Position numbers and translations under genes: made by a program | Assembly: GCF_022201045.2 (NCBI RefSeq) | Contig: NC_068557.1 | Span: 25,335,501-25,399,500, forward strand | DNA from: Citrus sinensis | Taxonomy: Eukaryota > Streptophyta > Magnoliopsida > Sapindales > Rutaceae | DNA length: 64,000 bases | Direction of reading: 5' to 3' | Shown here: positions 10,260-24,047 of the stretch, piece by piece | How positions within the stretch are numbered: position 1 is the stretch's first letter | Layout of the letters: each line of letters opens with the position of its first letter | Notes under the pieces: generated by a model | Told to the model about the DNA's origin: nothing | Databases searched by the model: none | What the model saw: only the letters and a program-made list of their open reading frames with translations

Positions 10260-13020
10260 TATCTGTCAAGAAAGAAGAAACAATTTTGAAGGAAGGGTTT
10301 GGTTCATATATACCTTTTTTTTTTTTCCTTTTAAAGAAGTTTTTTGGTTTAATGTTTTTCTTGTTATTGGTATTGGTTTGTGATATGTATCTGTGATTAG
10401 ATATAATAAGGAACTGTGGATGTGTTTACTCTTTTCTTGTATTTCATATTTGTCATAGGAAACGATAGTGGTCTGAGAATTATACTGTAAAAGCTGAAAC
10501 TCGAATATTGTGTACTTATGCAGTTCATATATCAGAGTTTCTGAATGATGCTTTTCTTAATCTGCTAGGTGTGTTTGGTTAATTGTTTTACATCGTCTTC
10601 GAGTTAAGGATTGTGAAGAACTTCATTTAACCTGTGAAGAACTTCATTTCCAGTTTAGAATTGCTGCAGCCCCCCTAACTCTGTTGCTGTTTCCTTCTGC
10701 ACTTGATTCAGTTTCCCCACCGGTGCATCATTGATGCCAAATGTAACTTCTTGGTGCGGATTCAATCTTTTCATCGCAATGAATGATTGGACATTATCAT
10801 ATACAAAGATTTTCTTTATCTGAATAGGTAAATTTCATCTCTCAGAACTGTAATATAGCGCCTAGAAATTCCTGAAGATGAGAATGATCTTTCATTCTAG
10901 TGCAACCAATTCTTATCGATTTCCAAGTTTTCTGCCAAAGTCGTTATTTCTTTCGCTAGGATTATGGTCATCATCTGCTTTAGAGCTTAGCACAGGATCA
11001 CATGGATTGTTACATGCCCCCAATTCAGCTCTCATTTCTTTAACGGAAACAAAATCATTGGAACATGAAGACTCACCCACCGGCCGAAGTGTGATTCAAG
11101 AATGATCAGAGTCACGTGGGAGGACCAAATGCAATGCATGTCCTAGATTGGGGACCTTCTCCAACCCAAGGTCATGAAAATGACAACCAATTATTTGATT
11201 TTATTTTGAATGGGATATCAGCCTTTACCGAAACTCAACAAGTGTTTGGAAGAGCAGGAACATGAGATAGGGGGCATGGGCGTCTGCTGGCAAGCTAAAA
11301 AGTTGGATCTAAAAAGGAAGGAAATAATACAATAGTAACATCGACAATAACCTTATCAGATATTTTTTTGATTTTCCCTTCCGTCAATCAATCGCCGGTA
11401 ATCAGTCCAAACACTACTCATAAGAAAGTACATAATAAGAGAGAGTTCCGTGGTCCCATTTTTTTAAGCGACCCTCTTCACGAATTCCATCTTTTATTGA
11501 TTCTATGAATATTCATAATGGATCGGAATTTGAACCGCTCAGAAGGATTGAGAAATTCAAATTGAATAGTTTGTAACTTTTTAACGATTGAATTTATTTT
11601 CTTCTAAAAATTGACTAGGCGACAAACTTTGGTTCTCTCTGGCCACATAACATAATAAAACCGTCCCATTGTTTTGACGCTGGGGCTCATAGATTTACCC
11701 ATATCATTATGTGATAATATATACGCCCCCCTGATTTTCATGTGTGTACAGTCTGACACAACAGGAGACAACTACTTTTTGATTCTTGTTTGAAGTTTTC
11801 TTTTGTTTTTGTTAGTGCTAACTTATGTTAAATTATGTAGTAAATGTACGAGGTTAATGCGTGTTTGTTTTTCGAGATGTGAGAGTTTCGGCCTTCAGGT
11901 TGTTTTTATTTGGATGATGAGGCCAAATCACACGTGATTTTTAGCTAATTCTGCGAAGCATCTACGTGCATCCACTCTTCTCTGTCTTGGGTCCTATCCC
12001 AGCGAGGACAAGGTCATAACTCAATAAGTTGTGGTTTTCAACTATTCAATGTTAGGCCGTGTCCCTAACGTTCTTGTTCTGCATATGCAACATTTTGTAA
12101 TTATCTCGTCGATTAAGTTAAAACGCTAAATTGCTTAATTAAATGTATGGCATTGTCTAGATCAGAATCAGAATTTGAATTTTCTGTTGTCCGGATTGTA
12201 ATGGTTAAGATGAGTAAAAAATTCAGTGAGATTAAATTATAAAGGGGGTCAAACAACAATAAGAAATTTGTAAAAACTCTAAAAGAAACTTGTTAGAGTA
12301 GGGAAATGATTCATGCGTGTATCGTTTCATCATAGAACCTTTCGAAAGTGGGACAATTACATGACGTGAAGATGGATGAAACTTAACAGGAAACTTTGCC
12401 AAGGGCAAATGGCTTTTCAGTTCACACAACGGTCAATATGGAATAATGCTTGCCGCAGCTGACATTATAATATCTATAAAAAGGTGCTTATTCAATGTTC
12501 TTGACCCAATAATAGGAATGCCATATGTAGGACCGAATGCATGCTCCATGGCCACGCCCATAATGAGAAAAGCACGATAATATAATATGATGACACACAT
12601 GGAAAATTCTTAGATTCAAGGTAGTAGATACTAACGTATTTCAAACACCAGAATTTTCTGCTTGTCTGTATCGGCAAGTAGCTATATTCTCTCAAAAATT
12701 TATATGAAATGTCAAAATTGACAAGTCACAACACGTAGCAGATTAAATCTGCAATATGTGTGAATCCTTAGTTACAACTTGTGGAAATCATGTACGCAGC
12801 CATCGAACCAGGGGACCATGAAAGATAGTTCTATCTAAATTTTCCAAGTTCAACCAGGGGACCATGAAAGATAGATCTATCTTTTTTCCAAGTTCAATAA
12901 AAGAGGCGTGTCTCAAGCGTCTACTACAAAGAATTTCATTTCTTCAACAAATGAGAGAATTAGCCCATACGCACAGATGTCAAAATTTTGTCTGTGGATA
13001 CAAAATAATTATTCAACTAA
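10260..13020. other. Intergenic region between PB1 gene and ELP2
   Basis: The first few hundred bases are the PB1 gene's probable 3' UTR and the last are ELP2's (reverse strand). The near-duplicate phrase AACCAGGGGACCATGAAAGATAG occurs twice at about 12806 and 12852, a short local direct repeat. No supportable gene between; ORFs of 65-75 codons here show no family features. Confidence 0.55.
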
Positions 13021-16000
13021 TCAAACATTAACCTGAAAAACTCTTACAGTATTGTCGGCTCCGCAGGAAGCAAGTTGCATCATCCTGGAATTTTTGGGCT
13101 TCTCATAGGTTTTCCAGGCCAAGCGGTTCACTGCAGCAACATGGCACGTGAAAGGATCAAATCTAATGACGAGATTAGCAGTACTGGGTGCTGTTGTGCT
13201 ACCATCATCAGTTCTATTAACGGAAATACTACACAGTTCAATAACTCCACTTTCCATTCCCACTGCAAGAAACCCATGATTCTTCTGACGATCAAGACCG
13301 ACCCATGATAGGGCAGTGACACTGCTGTTGAATGGTGGCAAAGCCAGAATCTGCTTAACTGAAGATTTGTTTTCCACAGCCCAAATCTTAACTGTTTTGT
13401 CTCTTGAACCAGTTGCGAATTCATGACCAAATGGGTTCCAAGAGCATGACCAAATTATTCTTTTGTGAGCCTCCTGCCTTGCTATAAGCTGATAGTCTAT
13501 TTCACCAGTACCTAACGGAAAACAAGAAACATTGAATAATTAGTCTTTCATACATTTCCATCACAGAACACTTTATGAAAAGCGATGTTCATTCACGCAG
13601 AGTGATCGGGAATGGTGGTAAATATTTCCCATCATGAATCCAAAAAATTCTCCCTTTTGACTAGTTGACCTCCACATTAAATTTCATATCGCCATGGAGT
13701 TGCATATTGATCTCCAATGAGTTTCTTAGGAAGTAGAGTTCATGATAGATAGAGAAGTCACATGAAAATAATTACAGCTACCATGACAACTAGAGATCCC
13801 AGTAGTAGGGATAATTCCAAAAAGAACAGAATGAGGTTCTGGCACCTAAAATTGTAATATTTTTTTTTGTTCTCTGCCTTTTATCTTTGAAAGGAAATAA
13901 CCAAATGAATTTGTTAAGAGTTAAAATCTATTGTTGGGCTCTTAGTTATACTATCATCTAAAGCGTTAGGAATTAATTATTTCTCAACATGGTATTAGCT
14001 AGTTTGACTAATTTCATGTTGAAATCAACTCAGTATTTCTATTAAATTATAGCAAGATGAGTTTATACTAGCATTTATATTTGTGTTTAATCGACATGAG
14101 AATCCATTACTCATTATCTTGCGCACAACAGAGATTATGACATGAGTTTCCCAGAATTGTTATCTCGTTATGTTAAAGTTACAAGATATCTTTTCAAAGA
14201 AAGCTTCATTAAATGAAAATTTGAGTATGAGACATTAAAATTCACTGGTGGGCTACAAGCAAACTGAAGAAGATGCAAAATTATAAGAGAATCTCTAAAG
14301 AATAGAAAGAATTTACAGTACCTGTCCTTCGAATTGCAAAGACAGAGAATTGCCGGTCTCTTGAGACAGACAAAAGAAGATTATCATCATGAGAAAACCT
14401 GATCTGTGTTACTGTTAAGCTGTGAGACTGCAAGCGACCCATTGCTTTCCATGAACCCACTTCCCATAGCCATATTTCTGCCGCTGCAGTTGATTGAGCC
14501 TACACGATATGTAACAAATAAGAGTAGCAATATACACATTGCATATACAATTCCACCACAGCCAATATGATGCATTAGAGTGAAAACAAAACTAGAAACT
14601 GCTGTCTATTCATAGCTGACTTTGAGTGATTTGAAGGGGAGTCGGGTAAGAAAATAGAAATTAGCACCACCTTAATGCACTCTTAAATTGCAAAACTTCC
14701 TGCAAACGTAATAGTCTTGCGTGCTTATGCATGCTTTAATTAGAGCACAAATTAACAGCTACAAGAAAGACGTCATATACCTTACACGATGAAGCAACAA
14801 GCTTCCCCTGGTGGTCACAACATAATGAGAACAGCTCATTCCCATGACCATAAAGTTTATGTGACTCTGGCCACAGCGTATGCCATGCCAACTGATCTTC
14901 AATGGGAGGCTCAGTGAACACAGCTGGAACTGCATCTGGGACACTTTCAAGGGTGTCAAGACCATCATTCCCATGTCTTTCCACCGTCTCACGTGTAGCT
15001 GCATAAGCCACTGGCTCATTAGATATTTACATTAGAAGTCATCAATACTGGCTGATAGTCAATGAAAAACAAAAATCTATTGCCTACAGAAACGAAGCAA
15101 AAGTGATAACATATTATGTGTTCTTTTAAGTACTGAAAAGCATGTTTCTGAAACAAGTTGACATTTCCAGTTTTCTGGTTTGCCATAGGCAAAGATTATG
15201 GTCTTAATATATGCATTCATGATGCTGTTAGTGAGACAGTAAAACTTCTATCTTAAAAAGAGTATCATGTTTGGCTACAAAATGGTCTCAACTGCCAAAT
15301 CTGCCTAAGAACCCCCCCCCCCCCCCCCCCAACAAAACCGTTCCCAATAAATCAAGCTTTGGTTGGTACATGAACCCTTTATAGCTCTTCAAATAAGCCT
15401 TTCCCGACGCTAAAGCACAAAAGGTATACTTTTGCCTGCATCATACTTTCTCCTATAGCACTAAATCACCCCAGATCTCAAGGCAGAGCTGAGAACTGTA
15501 ACCCTCTGCATGATGGTCCAATAAAAGGATCAAATAACCTTCTGGCAACCTTCTGACTCCTCTCAAACGGGTAATATTAACCTTTCTTCAAAGTAGGAGA
15601 TGATATTAAGAAAGGACTCATACTGCAAGTGACACTTCGCGGTCTCTCCCCATTAGGTTATGCACCAAATGGAACAAAACAATTTGCTAATCCACAGAAT
15701 AATCTGAAAGGCATGAACTATGAGCTGGGTAAAATGAGAAAAATGCGAAGTCCTAAAAGACTGGATCAGATTTGCATCAATTAATATGAAGTCCAGTTGA
15801 AAAATCCCAAAAAAGCTCCAAAAAATCGTGACAAGCCAAATTTATCAGAGAGAAAGAGAAACTTGCCATTTACATAAATAGGCTTCTGCGATAGCCCGAG
15901 AGCAGACATATTAGCTCCTAAAATCTGAACATCTACTTGGAGATCTTCAGGAAAACTAGACTCCTGAGAAGTGCCATGATTTAACGTCTTCAGAAAAGAC

Positions 16001-18418
16001 AAAGGAGCTTCAAAGACTCTGGCAACTTTCTCATCAGCTCCACTAACAAAACGATGGTTTCCCTTTCCTTGAATTATGGTCACACAATTAATATCATGAC
16101 CATGAACTTGAGGGCGTGCAACTTCATGCCAGGAGTTTTCACCCATGAGAGAAGCTACATTTTTCCATGGAGCAAAAACACGAGTTGTCTGCAATTGTAG
16201 ATTAATGAGTCTATAATCACTATCAGGACTCAAGATTAATTGGATTCATCCAAAAAGAAACTAAATAAAAAAGATCAACCTCTGGAATTTGAAATGCTAA
16301 ACACGAAAGAAATCAACCCAATTGACTAGATTTGTAAAGATATGTTGGTAATTTCTCAAAAGAGAGCCCTCATAAAGTAATCACTCACCTGGTCATGACT
16401 AACTGACAGCAAGTAATCACTAGACCTTGACCATGAAATATCCATCACAGCAGCAAAGTGCCCAGAAGGAACTTTCTGTGGTTGCCAATTATCTATGTCA
16501 ACACCAACATTTCTCCACAGATGGAATGCTCCACCATATCCATGCGCCAAAATAGAACGTCCATCTGGGCTCCAATGGCCACCATAAAACCCTAGAGCAG
16601 AATGACTTAATTCTCCAACAGTGACTACATTCATCCAGATACCAGTTGTCTTTTCAGGTTGCCAGATCATCATTGTCTTGTCCATAGAAGCAGATAAAAT
16701 ACTTGACGGTTGTTGGCAGGAAACCCCATCAGAAGGTGCAGTTGAAGGAGGTTCCCACTGCACTGAGTACACCCAATCCTCATGGCCAATTAGAAGAGAT
16801 TCCACAGATACTTGGTAAGATGATGATCCGGCTACAAGGACAGGACCTTCAATGTACGAAGCCAGGCTTATTACCTCTTTCCTGTATGTACTCTGGGTGT
16901 TGGCTGAAGAACCTCGTAGAGCCAACTTCCAAATTCGTATTACCTTGTCCTGAGATGAACTCACAAGTAGGATGCTGATTGCTTCACCACTTGTGCATAC
17001 AGGTAATGAGAAGTCCAAACTTCGGATCCAATCTGTATGCCCTTTTAATTCACAAGCACGAACAAACTGGAAGCATAAACAAAATAACCACATAATATCT
17101 GAATGCCGTAGGAAAAATGCATGCAGGAAATTACATGGTAATTTCTTAATTTGAAGTTAAATACCTTTCCCGTTCTCTGCCCACGGTAAAGATGAATCTT
17201 GTTATCCAACCCCCCCATGGCCAGGACCAAATGATTGGTGTTTCCTGGCAACTCTGCCAAAGAAAGCGCCACCATAGCCTTCGAACCAACACATAGTGAT
17301 TCCAGACATGACAACTTACAGTCACCTAAAGGAAACAGAGGCAGTATTTTTAGTGTTTCAGTTAGCAAACATGCCCAGCATGAATATTTGAACAAAACCA
17401 AGTATCCCAGCAAAACACAGATGATGATTGATATCAAATAACAGCATAAACTACTAATTGATCTTGAGTTCAAGCATTGTAACAATTTAAAGTTACATAC
17501 AAACTCTGCACCTTAGTTGACACACAGCAACCAAGACTTTTAGGGTAAATGCTTAACCAAAAGTGAAAAGTGCAGAAAAAACATAGTAAAAACGGAAAAA
17601 TGTTTCCAACAATCCAACCATCAATCAATGTTGTAGAATAGTGATCGAAAAAACTTGCATTACCCAACTGAAACTGAAATAATTACATTTAGTGCAAATG
17701 GAAAAGGAAGAAAACATAATGATTTACCTCCTGGAATAGATGGGAAGACCACTTCCCAAATATGAACTGCACCATCAGAAGAAGTAGATGCGAAAACTGC
17801 CTCACTTTGTGAAACCATAATTCCAGTAATGCAAGTAACACCCTTCTTATGTGATTGTGGCAATTGTAACACATGCCTCCACTGTAAAGGAGAAAAATAA
17901 AAACATACAACAATACTTACAAAGAATATTACTCAGACAAACTGTTAAGATAGCAAAATAAATTAATAATGGTTTGCATCTCTTCAAGTGAAAGACTTTG
18001 ACAATTGACTAACACTTTGATGTAGCAGAAAATGAAACAGAAAAGAAGAACGGTCACATAGCTTTCAGTTTAAGATATTCTAAAGACAGAATACAATGGC
18101 ACATTAGAATACCTTTTTGTCAACCAGTGATAATTCCCACAGAATAATTACACCATCAGTATCTCCAGAAAGCAGATAATGGCGCTCCAAATGTTTAGCT
18201 GTAAACACACTCATTAACCTAAACTTCTAAAGAAAAGATTTCGTACATAAAAGCAACGATTTTTAACGGAAATAAAGGAAAAAAAAATTATACCTTTGAA
18301 TGCAAACTTAGTACTGGGAAGCCAGTGGGTGCAGTTGACAGAAGCCTTATGACCCGGAAGTGTAGTCAAAATCTGAGCAGTCTGTAAAAGTAAAACAAAT
18401 ATCTTGATATTAAGTAAC

Positions 18419-18459
<41 letters not shown>

Positions 18460-18688
18460 GATAGATGAGTTTAAAAAAAAAAAAGATAGACGAGTTTAAG
18501 GCAAAGAAATGAAAAAATTAAAGTGGGGTAGTGCGGACCTTGGGACAGAATATGGAGACGGCGTTTTGGGCACCGAAAGAGACCAAACCAGAGGCGCCCC
18601 ATGATACGTTATTGACAATTCGGTTGCAGCCTGCTCCTATGAACACTCTGTTTACATCTACTTCATTAGCAGTGTCATTCGATGACAT
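13021..18688 (-). CDS. ELP2: Elongator complex protein 2 (WD40 protein)
   Basis: Ten coding exons on the reverse strand: 18539-18688, 18294-18381, 18113-18198, 17728-17881, 17165-17325, 16389-17066, 15867-16188, 14781-14998, 14322-14499, 13021-13511. Lengths sum to 842 codons (841 residues) with every junction in phase. The product is a double WD40-propeller protein: G-H-K-A-S-V-N-C-T-H-W, G-H-T-D-W-I-R-S-L-D-F and G-H-E-D-W-V-Y-S-V are blade starts, and the plant ELP2 phrases I-G-A-G-C-N-R-I-V-N-N and S-A-S-M-D-K-T-M-M-I-W are present. Elongator makes the mcm5/ncm5 modifications on tRNA wobble uridine and has been linked to transcription elongation; ELP2 scaffolds the ELP1-ELP3 core. The donor of exon 7 is GC rather than GT. 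Start is the first Met matching the family N-terminus. Very sure of identity. Confidence 0.96.
15312..15330. repeat. 19-base poly-C tract in an ELP2 intron
   Basis: An uninterrupted run of 19 C (19 G in the ELP2 transcript) sits inside the intron between exons 7 and 8. Such a tract in RNA can form a quadruplex and is also prone to length error in sequencing. Confidence 0.9.
18421..18459. repeat. (TAA)13 microsatellite
   Basis: Thirteen perfect TAA units within the first intron of ELP2, close to the exon 2 acceptor on the reverse strand. A likely polymorphic marker. Confidence 0.95.
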
Positions 18689-19834
18689 GACTTTTAAACT
18701 TGCAGAGAGAGTGTTTTAGTGACGGCTCTGTGCTTTTCGTTTGCTTGTATCAGAAGGCGGCCCCAGCTGCTGAAACTCTGTTTTCTGCGTAGTTGAGCTT
18801 CAGCGAGAGGAAGGAAGACGAAGGTGTGGGGGAATAATAACAACTTCAATTTACGAAGGCAGTTTAGGACATTGGATTGGGCTATTCGGCCCAAAATATT
18901 TGGATCGCAGTAGCCCAGCAAGCGTGAAAATTGAAAAATACAAATTTTAAAAATAAAAATAAACAACCTTTATAAAACTGACGAAATTTTGACACATTGA
19001 CTTAAGTTTTAATAAAATAAAAGAAAGAATTACAATTTTTGCTAATTAAGAGTAAAGTGATGATCAATTTTAAATAATTGAACTTTCACTTATTCTAATG
19101 GCTACCAATTTATTGTATAGATGATAAGATGTTATTCTATACTAGGGTTGGCAATGAGACGGGATGAGATGAGATTTACCAATCTCAGTCCCGTCCCGTA
19201 TATATAAATGAGATGAAAAAATATCTCACTTCCGTTCTTATATATTTTTTTGGGATAAAAATTATGTCACGATTCCATCTCAAAAGAAATGGGATCCTAC
19301 GGAATCTCATTATGATTGAAAAAAATATTTCATTCTTAGTCGACAATGAGACGAAATGAGACAAAATTTGTCAATCTTACTCTCGTCCTGTATATGCAAG
19401 TGAGATAAAAAAAATCTCATTCCCGTCCTTAAATTTTTTTTATGAGACAAAAATATATTACAATCTCATCTCAAATGAAATGGAATCCCACAATATCTCA
19501 TCCTATCAGAAAAAATTATCATATACTTTTCTAAAATTATAATTTTTTTTTGTAGAAATGTTTAAATTACATAATAATATAACTTATATTAATTTGACAG
19601 GAGTGTGCCTGTGCACTAATACAAAAGTTGAATCGATTTTACCGATACAATTTTTGGTTGACCAAAGGCTATAGAGAAAATAGAGAGCCGCCGAATTTTG
19701 ACGACACCTGTGGCGTACTACCAACCGACGCAAAGCAATTGAAGCAAAGCACCGAATCAAAGGCACCTCCATCAAATCTTTGGGAAAAAACAAAAAAAAA
19801 AAAACACAAACACAATCATAAGACAAAAACGCAA
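18689..19834. promoter_or_regulatory. Shared divergent promoter region, ELP2 / hydrolase
   Basis: ELP2 (reverse) and the alpha/beta-hydrolase (forward) start 1.1 kb apart and read away from each other, so this interval must hold both promoters. I see no clear TATA box for either. The middle is occupied by a two-copy repeat rich in GAGAT/ATCTC words. Confidence 0.5.
19146..19535. repeat. Two-copy direct repeat, period ~192 bp, GAGATG-rich
   Basis: A copy starting at about 19150 (GGCAATGAGACGGGATGAGA) repeats from about 19342 (GACAATGAGACGAAATGAGA) with a 192-bp period; both continue into TCTCGTCC/CCCGTCC- and TGAGATAAAAAAAATCTCA-like blocks. The left edge TAGGGTTGGCAA resembles ends of plant hAT-type elements, but I found no matching inverted end or target duplication, so it is listed as a repeat only. 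Confidence 0.65.
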
Positions 19835-22800
19835 ATGGCAACAACGACTGCAACACTTTACCACCAATTGCCATCCGATATTCGTCTTGCGACTTGCACG
19901 CTCTTCCGCTCTTTTAACCACCGCCACCTACTCATTCCCCAGTGGGCCGGCGCCTTGCGTTGTCCGCATTTCTCTCGCTCCACGACACCGTTTCGACTTT
20001 TAGCTTTTTCCACCAACGCGAATGAACCGTTCGTCGAGAAAGTTTCGGATAAACCGCCGATATGTTCGGCCGACGAGCTCCATTACGTCTCCGTCGCTAA
20101 CTGCGACTGGCGACTCGCTCTTTGGCGCTACAATCCTCCGCCGCAGGTCCGTTTCACATCGTAACATTTCTATTTATTCATTTTTTTTCTTAAATTTTGT
20201 TTAAAGTTATAATTTTTGTTTTGATGAAACTTATGTTTCCATTTTATTGGAATTATTTATAGGCGCCAACAAGGAATCATCCGCTGTTGCTTTTGTCTGG
20301 AGTGGGGACTAATGCTATTGGTTACGATCTTTCTCCTGGAGTGAGTTGTAATTTATAACATGTGAACATCAACTTGTCTTACCTATATTCTGCTCTGGAG
20401 AATTTAATGTTATAGTTATAAACCACGACTATTACACTACTAACTAGTATTACTGTGCATTTCCCAAAAAAAAAAACTAGTATTACAGTGATAGTATGGT
20501 AGTGTTTGTAAATTGTAACCGTTTTGTTTCAAAGTACATATAACTACTCAAGTGTTTGGTTTGGTAAGAACCCAATTATTATGGCAGCTCAACATATCAA
20601 AATTTAGGATTCAAACTTGTACTGTTCAGGGGGAAAAAAAATGATGAAATTAGTTTATAATTTATGCAGAATGAGAAAAGGTATCGAATTTTTTAGAATC
20701 TCACACAATCAAGGATTTTGTTTGTTGTGCCTTTTGTTCCTTTGCTTTTTGGGTATTGTTTTTATATGAAGTGGGTTCATAGTGATTTGATGTTGTCATT
20801 TTCTACTCGATGCTTTTTGTCTAATTAATGTTGTGTATATCTGCTTAGACTTAAACCTGATAGTAATGCTAGTGATACATTTGCAGTCTTCGTTTGCACG
20901 GTACATGGCTGGCCAGGGATTTGACACGTGGATCCTTGAGGTTCGAGGTGCTGGGTTGAGTGTGCGGGGATCAAATTTGAAAGAAGCGCAGCAGTCTGCC
21001 CATGGAGTATCTGAACAGATGGAAGCTGTCGCTAACAGTACAACCAGTGAAGCTTTTGCTAAGAGTGCAACCAATGGAGTTTATTCTGCAGATCCGCAAT
21101 TGACTGATTTCCCTGGTGCCTTGTCAGATTCCAAGATTTCTCCTGTCAAAAAAGAAGATGACTTGACACGGTTAGCGACAGTATGGGATGAATCAAAGTT
21201 GGTGACAAAGTTGACAGAAACATTTATGAGTTTGTCAGAAAGACTCTCTGGCTTTCTCAGTGAAAATCAATCTAAGATAATGTCTGCTAAATTATTTGAT
21301 CAAATATCCAAACTTTTGGAAGATTCTCAGTTGTCTGAAGGCTTTAACGAGATAAGGGGGAAGCTTTCAAGCTTGTTGGAAAGAAGGCAAAGCTCCGCTA
21401 TTGCTATTCAAATCAGAGATCTGAGTCAAAACCTTGTAAATATGATTGAAGAAGGTCAACTGTCTGTTTCACCTCAGTTGTTTGACTTGCAAGAACGTCT
21501 GTTTTCAACAATAGATGATTTTCAGAAGCAACTTGATCTGATTGTGCGATATGACTGGGATTTTGATCATTACCTAGAAGAAGATGTTCCTGCTGCGGTG
21601 AGGTGACATTTTATCATGCTGGAATTATAATATGGTTGTTTGGTTCTGTCTTACTCTACTTTTGCCAGTTTTAATCAGAACTAAATATACCAGTTTTGGG
21701 CTATATAATATGTAGGTCTAATATATGTACTCTTTGCATTTTGAATTAACATTCTCATATCTTATTGATGTAGATGGAATATATAAGGGCACAAAGCAAG
21801 CCAAAGGATGGTAAGCTGCTAGCAATTGGACACTCCATGGGCGGTATCTTGCTTTATGCAATGTTGTCAAGATGTGGTAAGATACCATCACTTGCCATTT
21901 CTAATGATATTACTATTACCTAGTCATAATAATGCATAAAGAATAAGTCTTTTTTTCTAGGGGGGAAAAAGATATATCTGATTGAGAAAAGCAATATTTT
22001 TTATTGGTTACATCATATGATTTATGTGTCCTGACATTCTAAATGTTATTAATATTTCTTATGTATAACTCTAATCGCTTTGCCCTAGGCAGCCTTCCGC
22101 ACAAAACAAACCCCCACCCCCCTCCCTTTCCCCCTTTTTCCAGCTTGCAGCTCTCTTTGCCATCCTTTTTTTTTTTTTTTCTAATGACTTGGCTCTTAGA
22201 TTGTCTTTAATTATCTATTTAGCATTGTAAATGGATTTTTATTTCTTATTAGAAAATAAGCTGTTTCATTACCGCTGGGAATGCTTCAGTGTCAAGCTGA
22301 ACTTTAAGACTGATACTTTATCACAGCTTTAAGAATGGTGACTCCCTTGAAACTTCAATACTCACACTCTGCACATGTTTATGGTGCAGTTTCCCTGTTA
22401 TTTGTCATTTGGGCACTATAGATGATGGAGTAACACAGCATTTGGAAACTTTATGCTGATAGTTTTGTTTTCTTCAATTTTGTATTCACCAATTATATAC
22501 TTATTAAACAGTTTCATCTCATAAGGTTTTGAAGGAAGGGAATCTAGATTGGCGGCTATTGTTACCTTGGCATCATCTCTTGACTACACTTCTTCAAAAT
22601 CGACACTTAAATTGCTCTTACCCCTCGTAAGTGGTTGAAAAAAATATATTGTTTTATGCATAAAGAAAGCGTTTGTTGGTGTCTGAAAAACTTACATGTA
22701 GAGTTTTAGGAGATTAGCCCTCATTGAGATAACAATGTCGAAGTTACTTGTATACAGGCTGATCCAGCTCAGGCGCTCAATGTACCTGTTGTACCTTTAG

Positions 22801-24047
22801 GGGCGTTATTGACAGCTGCTTATCCTCTTTCATCTAGTCCCCCGTATGTCTTTTCTTGGCTTAATAATTTGATATCAGCAGAAGACATGATGCATCCAGA
22901 GTTGTTGAAAAAGCTTGTCTTGAACAACTTCTGTAAGTATGATTGTGCTTTCTCGACATGACATGCAAGATTTATCTTTGTGCACAAATATGGATAGCAT
23001 GCACATCAGGGTAGATACTGTCACATATGTGTTAAACATCAGTAGTTGGTATTCATTAATGGGCCACAACACTTAACTCACCCACAATACTTAACTCACT
23101 AGAATGGTTTGAGATTATTATTTTAGGCCAGCAGATTTCACTGAGGTCTAGCATTTCTTTCTACAGCTGAATGTTTCCTTTGAGTATCTAAAGTACTATT
23201 TTATATTTTGGAAAATATTTATGGACCACTCCTAAGGTTTGATGTAAATACTAGCAGATGCGGAGTTAAAGTTACCACTTTTATAGAGGCTCACAAATTC
23301 ATGAGAGCCTTTTGAACAAATTTGAAAATTCCAAGAACTCACAGGATGCAAACTCTGTGTCCAACAAAGAACTTTGACTTTTAAAGGCTTTTTGTTAACT
23401 ACAGTTATTTTATTAATTAGTGTACAGAATCTAATGCTTTACTTCCCTCTTATTTTGGTGCCTCCTGAGTTTGACCTCATAAATTTAAATATTATCGGTA
23501 GGTACTATTCCTGCCAAACTTATCTTGCAGCTTACAACAGCTTTTCGAGAGGGTGGGCTGCGTGATAGGGGTGGGAAATTTTTCTACAAGGACCATATAC
23601 ATAAATGCAACATCCCTATCTTAGCGATTGCTGGAGATCAGGATCTTATTTGCCCACCAGAAGCTGTAGAGGGTATGTTTTAACTACCATACAGAATATG
23701 CATGCACACGTTAGTCTTTCTTTTAGGAGATACTAATTTCTCTGCTTGCTGCTTCTCATGATTTGAACCAGAAACTGTCAAGCTCCTTCCTGAGGACTTG
23801 GTTACCTATAAAGTTTTTGGCGAACCCAGCGGTCCACATTATGCTCATTATGATTTGGTTGGAGGACGGATGGTATGCAGTTCTTTCTTACTCCTATAAA
23901 ATTTTGCAGGAAAAGATCGTCGCTCAAGCTTGATAGTTATTTCCTTAGCTGCACGTATTAAATTTCCCTTCTCTGAAATTGCAGGCGGTGGAGCAAGTTT
24001 ATCCATGTATAGTCCAATTTCTTGGTCGTTATGACTCAGTATCATGA
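19835..24047 (+). CDS. Alpha/beta-hydrolase, plant UCP031088 family
   Basis: Nine coding exons: 19835-20146, 20263-20340, 20887-21597, 21774-21876, 22526-22626, 22758-22932, 23502-23672, 23772-23872, 23985-24047, giving 604 residues in one continuous frame. The nucleophile elbow is G-H-S-M-G-G (Ser388). The likely acid is in A-G-D-Q-D (Asp539 or Asp541) and the likely base in G-P-H-Y-A-H-Y (His573 or His576), so the triad seems intact. A long charged insert of about 150 residues (exon 3) precedes the nucleophile. The N-terminus is Ser/Arg/Thr-rich with few acids, compatible with an organellar transit peptide, unproven. Resembles Arabidopsis At1g15060/At1g73750. Substrate unknown. The exon 3/4 junction uses GCG|GTGAGG and ATG-GAA, leaving the run A-A-M-E-Y-I-R. 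Confidence 0.9.

Noticed and set aside
10878-11105. 75-codon forward frame
   Set aside because: No domain, no homologue recognised, no splice partners; lies in the region after the PB1 gene's 3' UTR.
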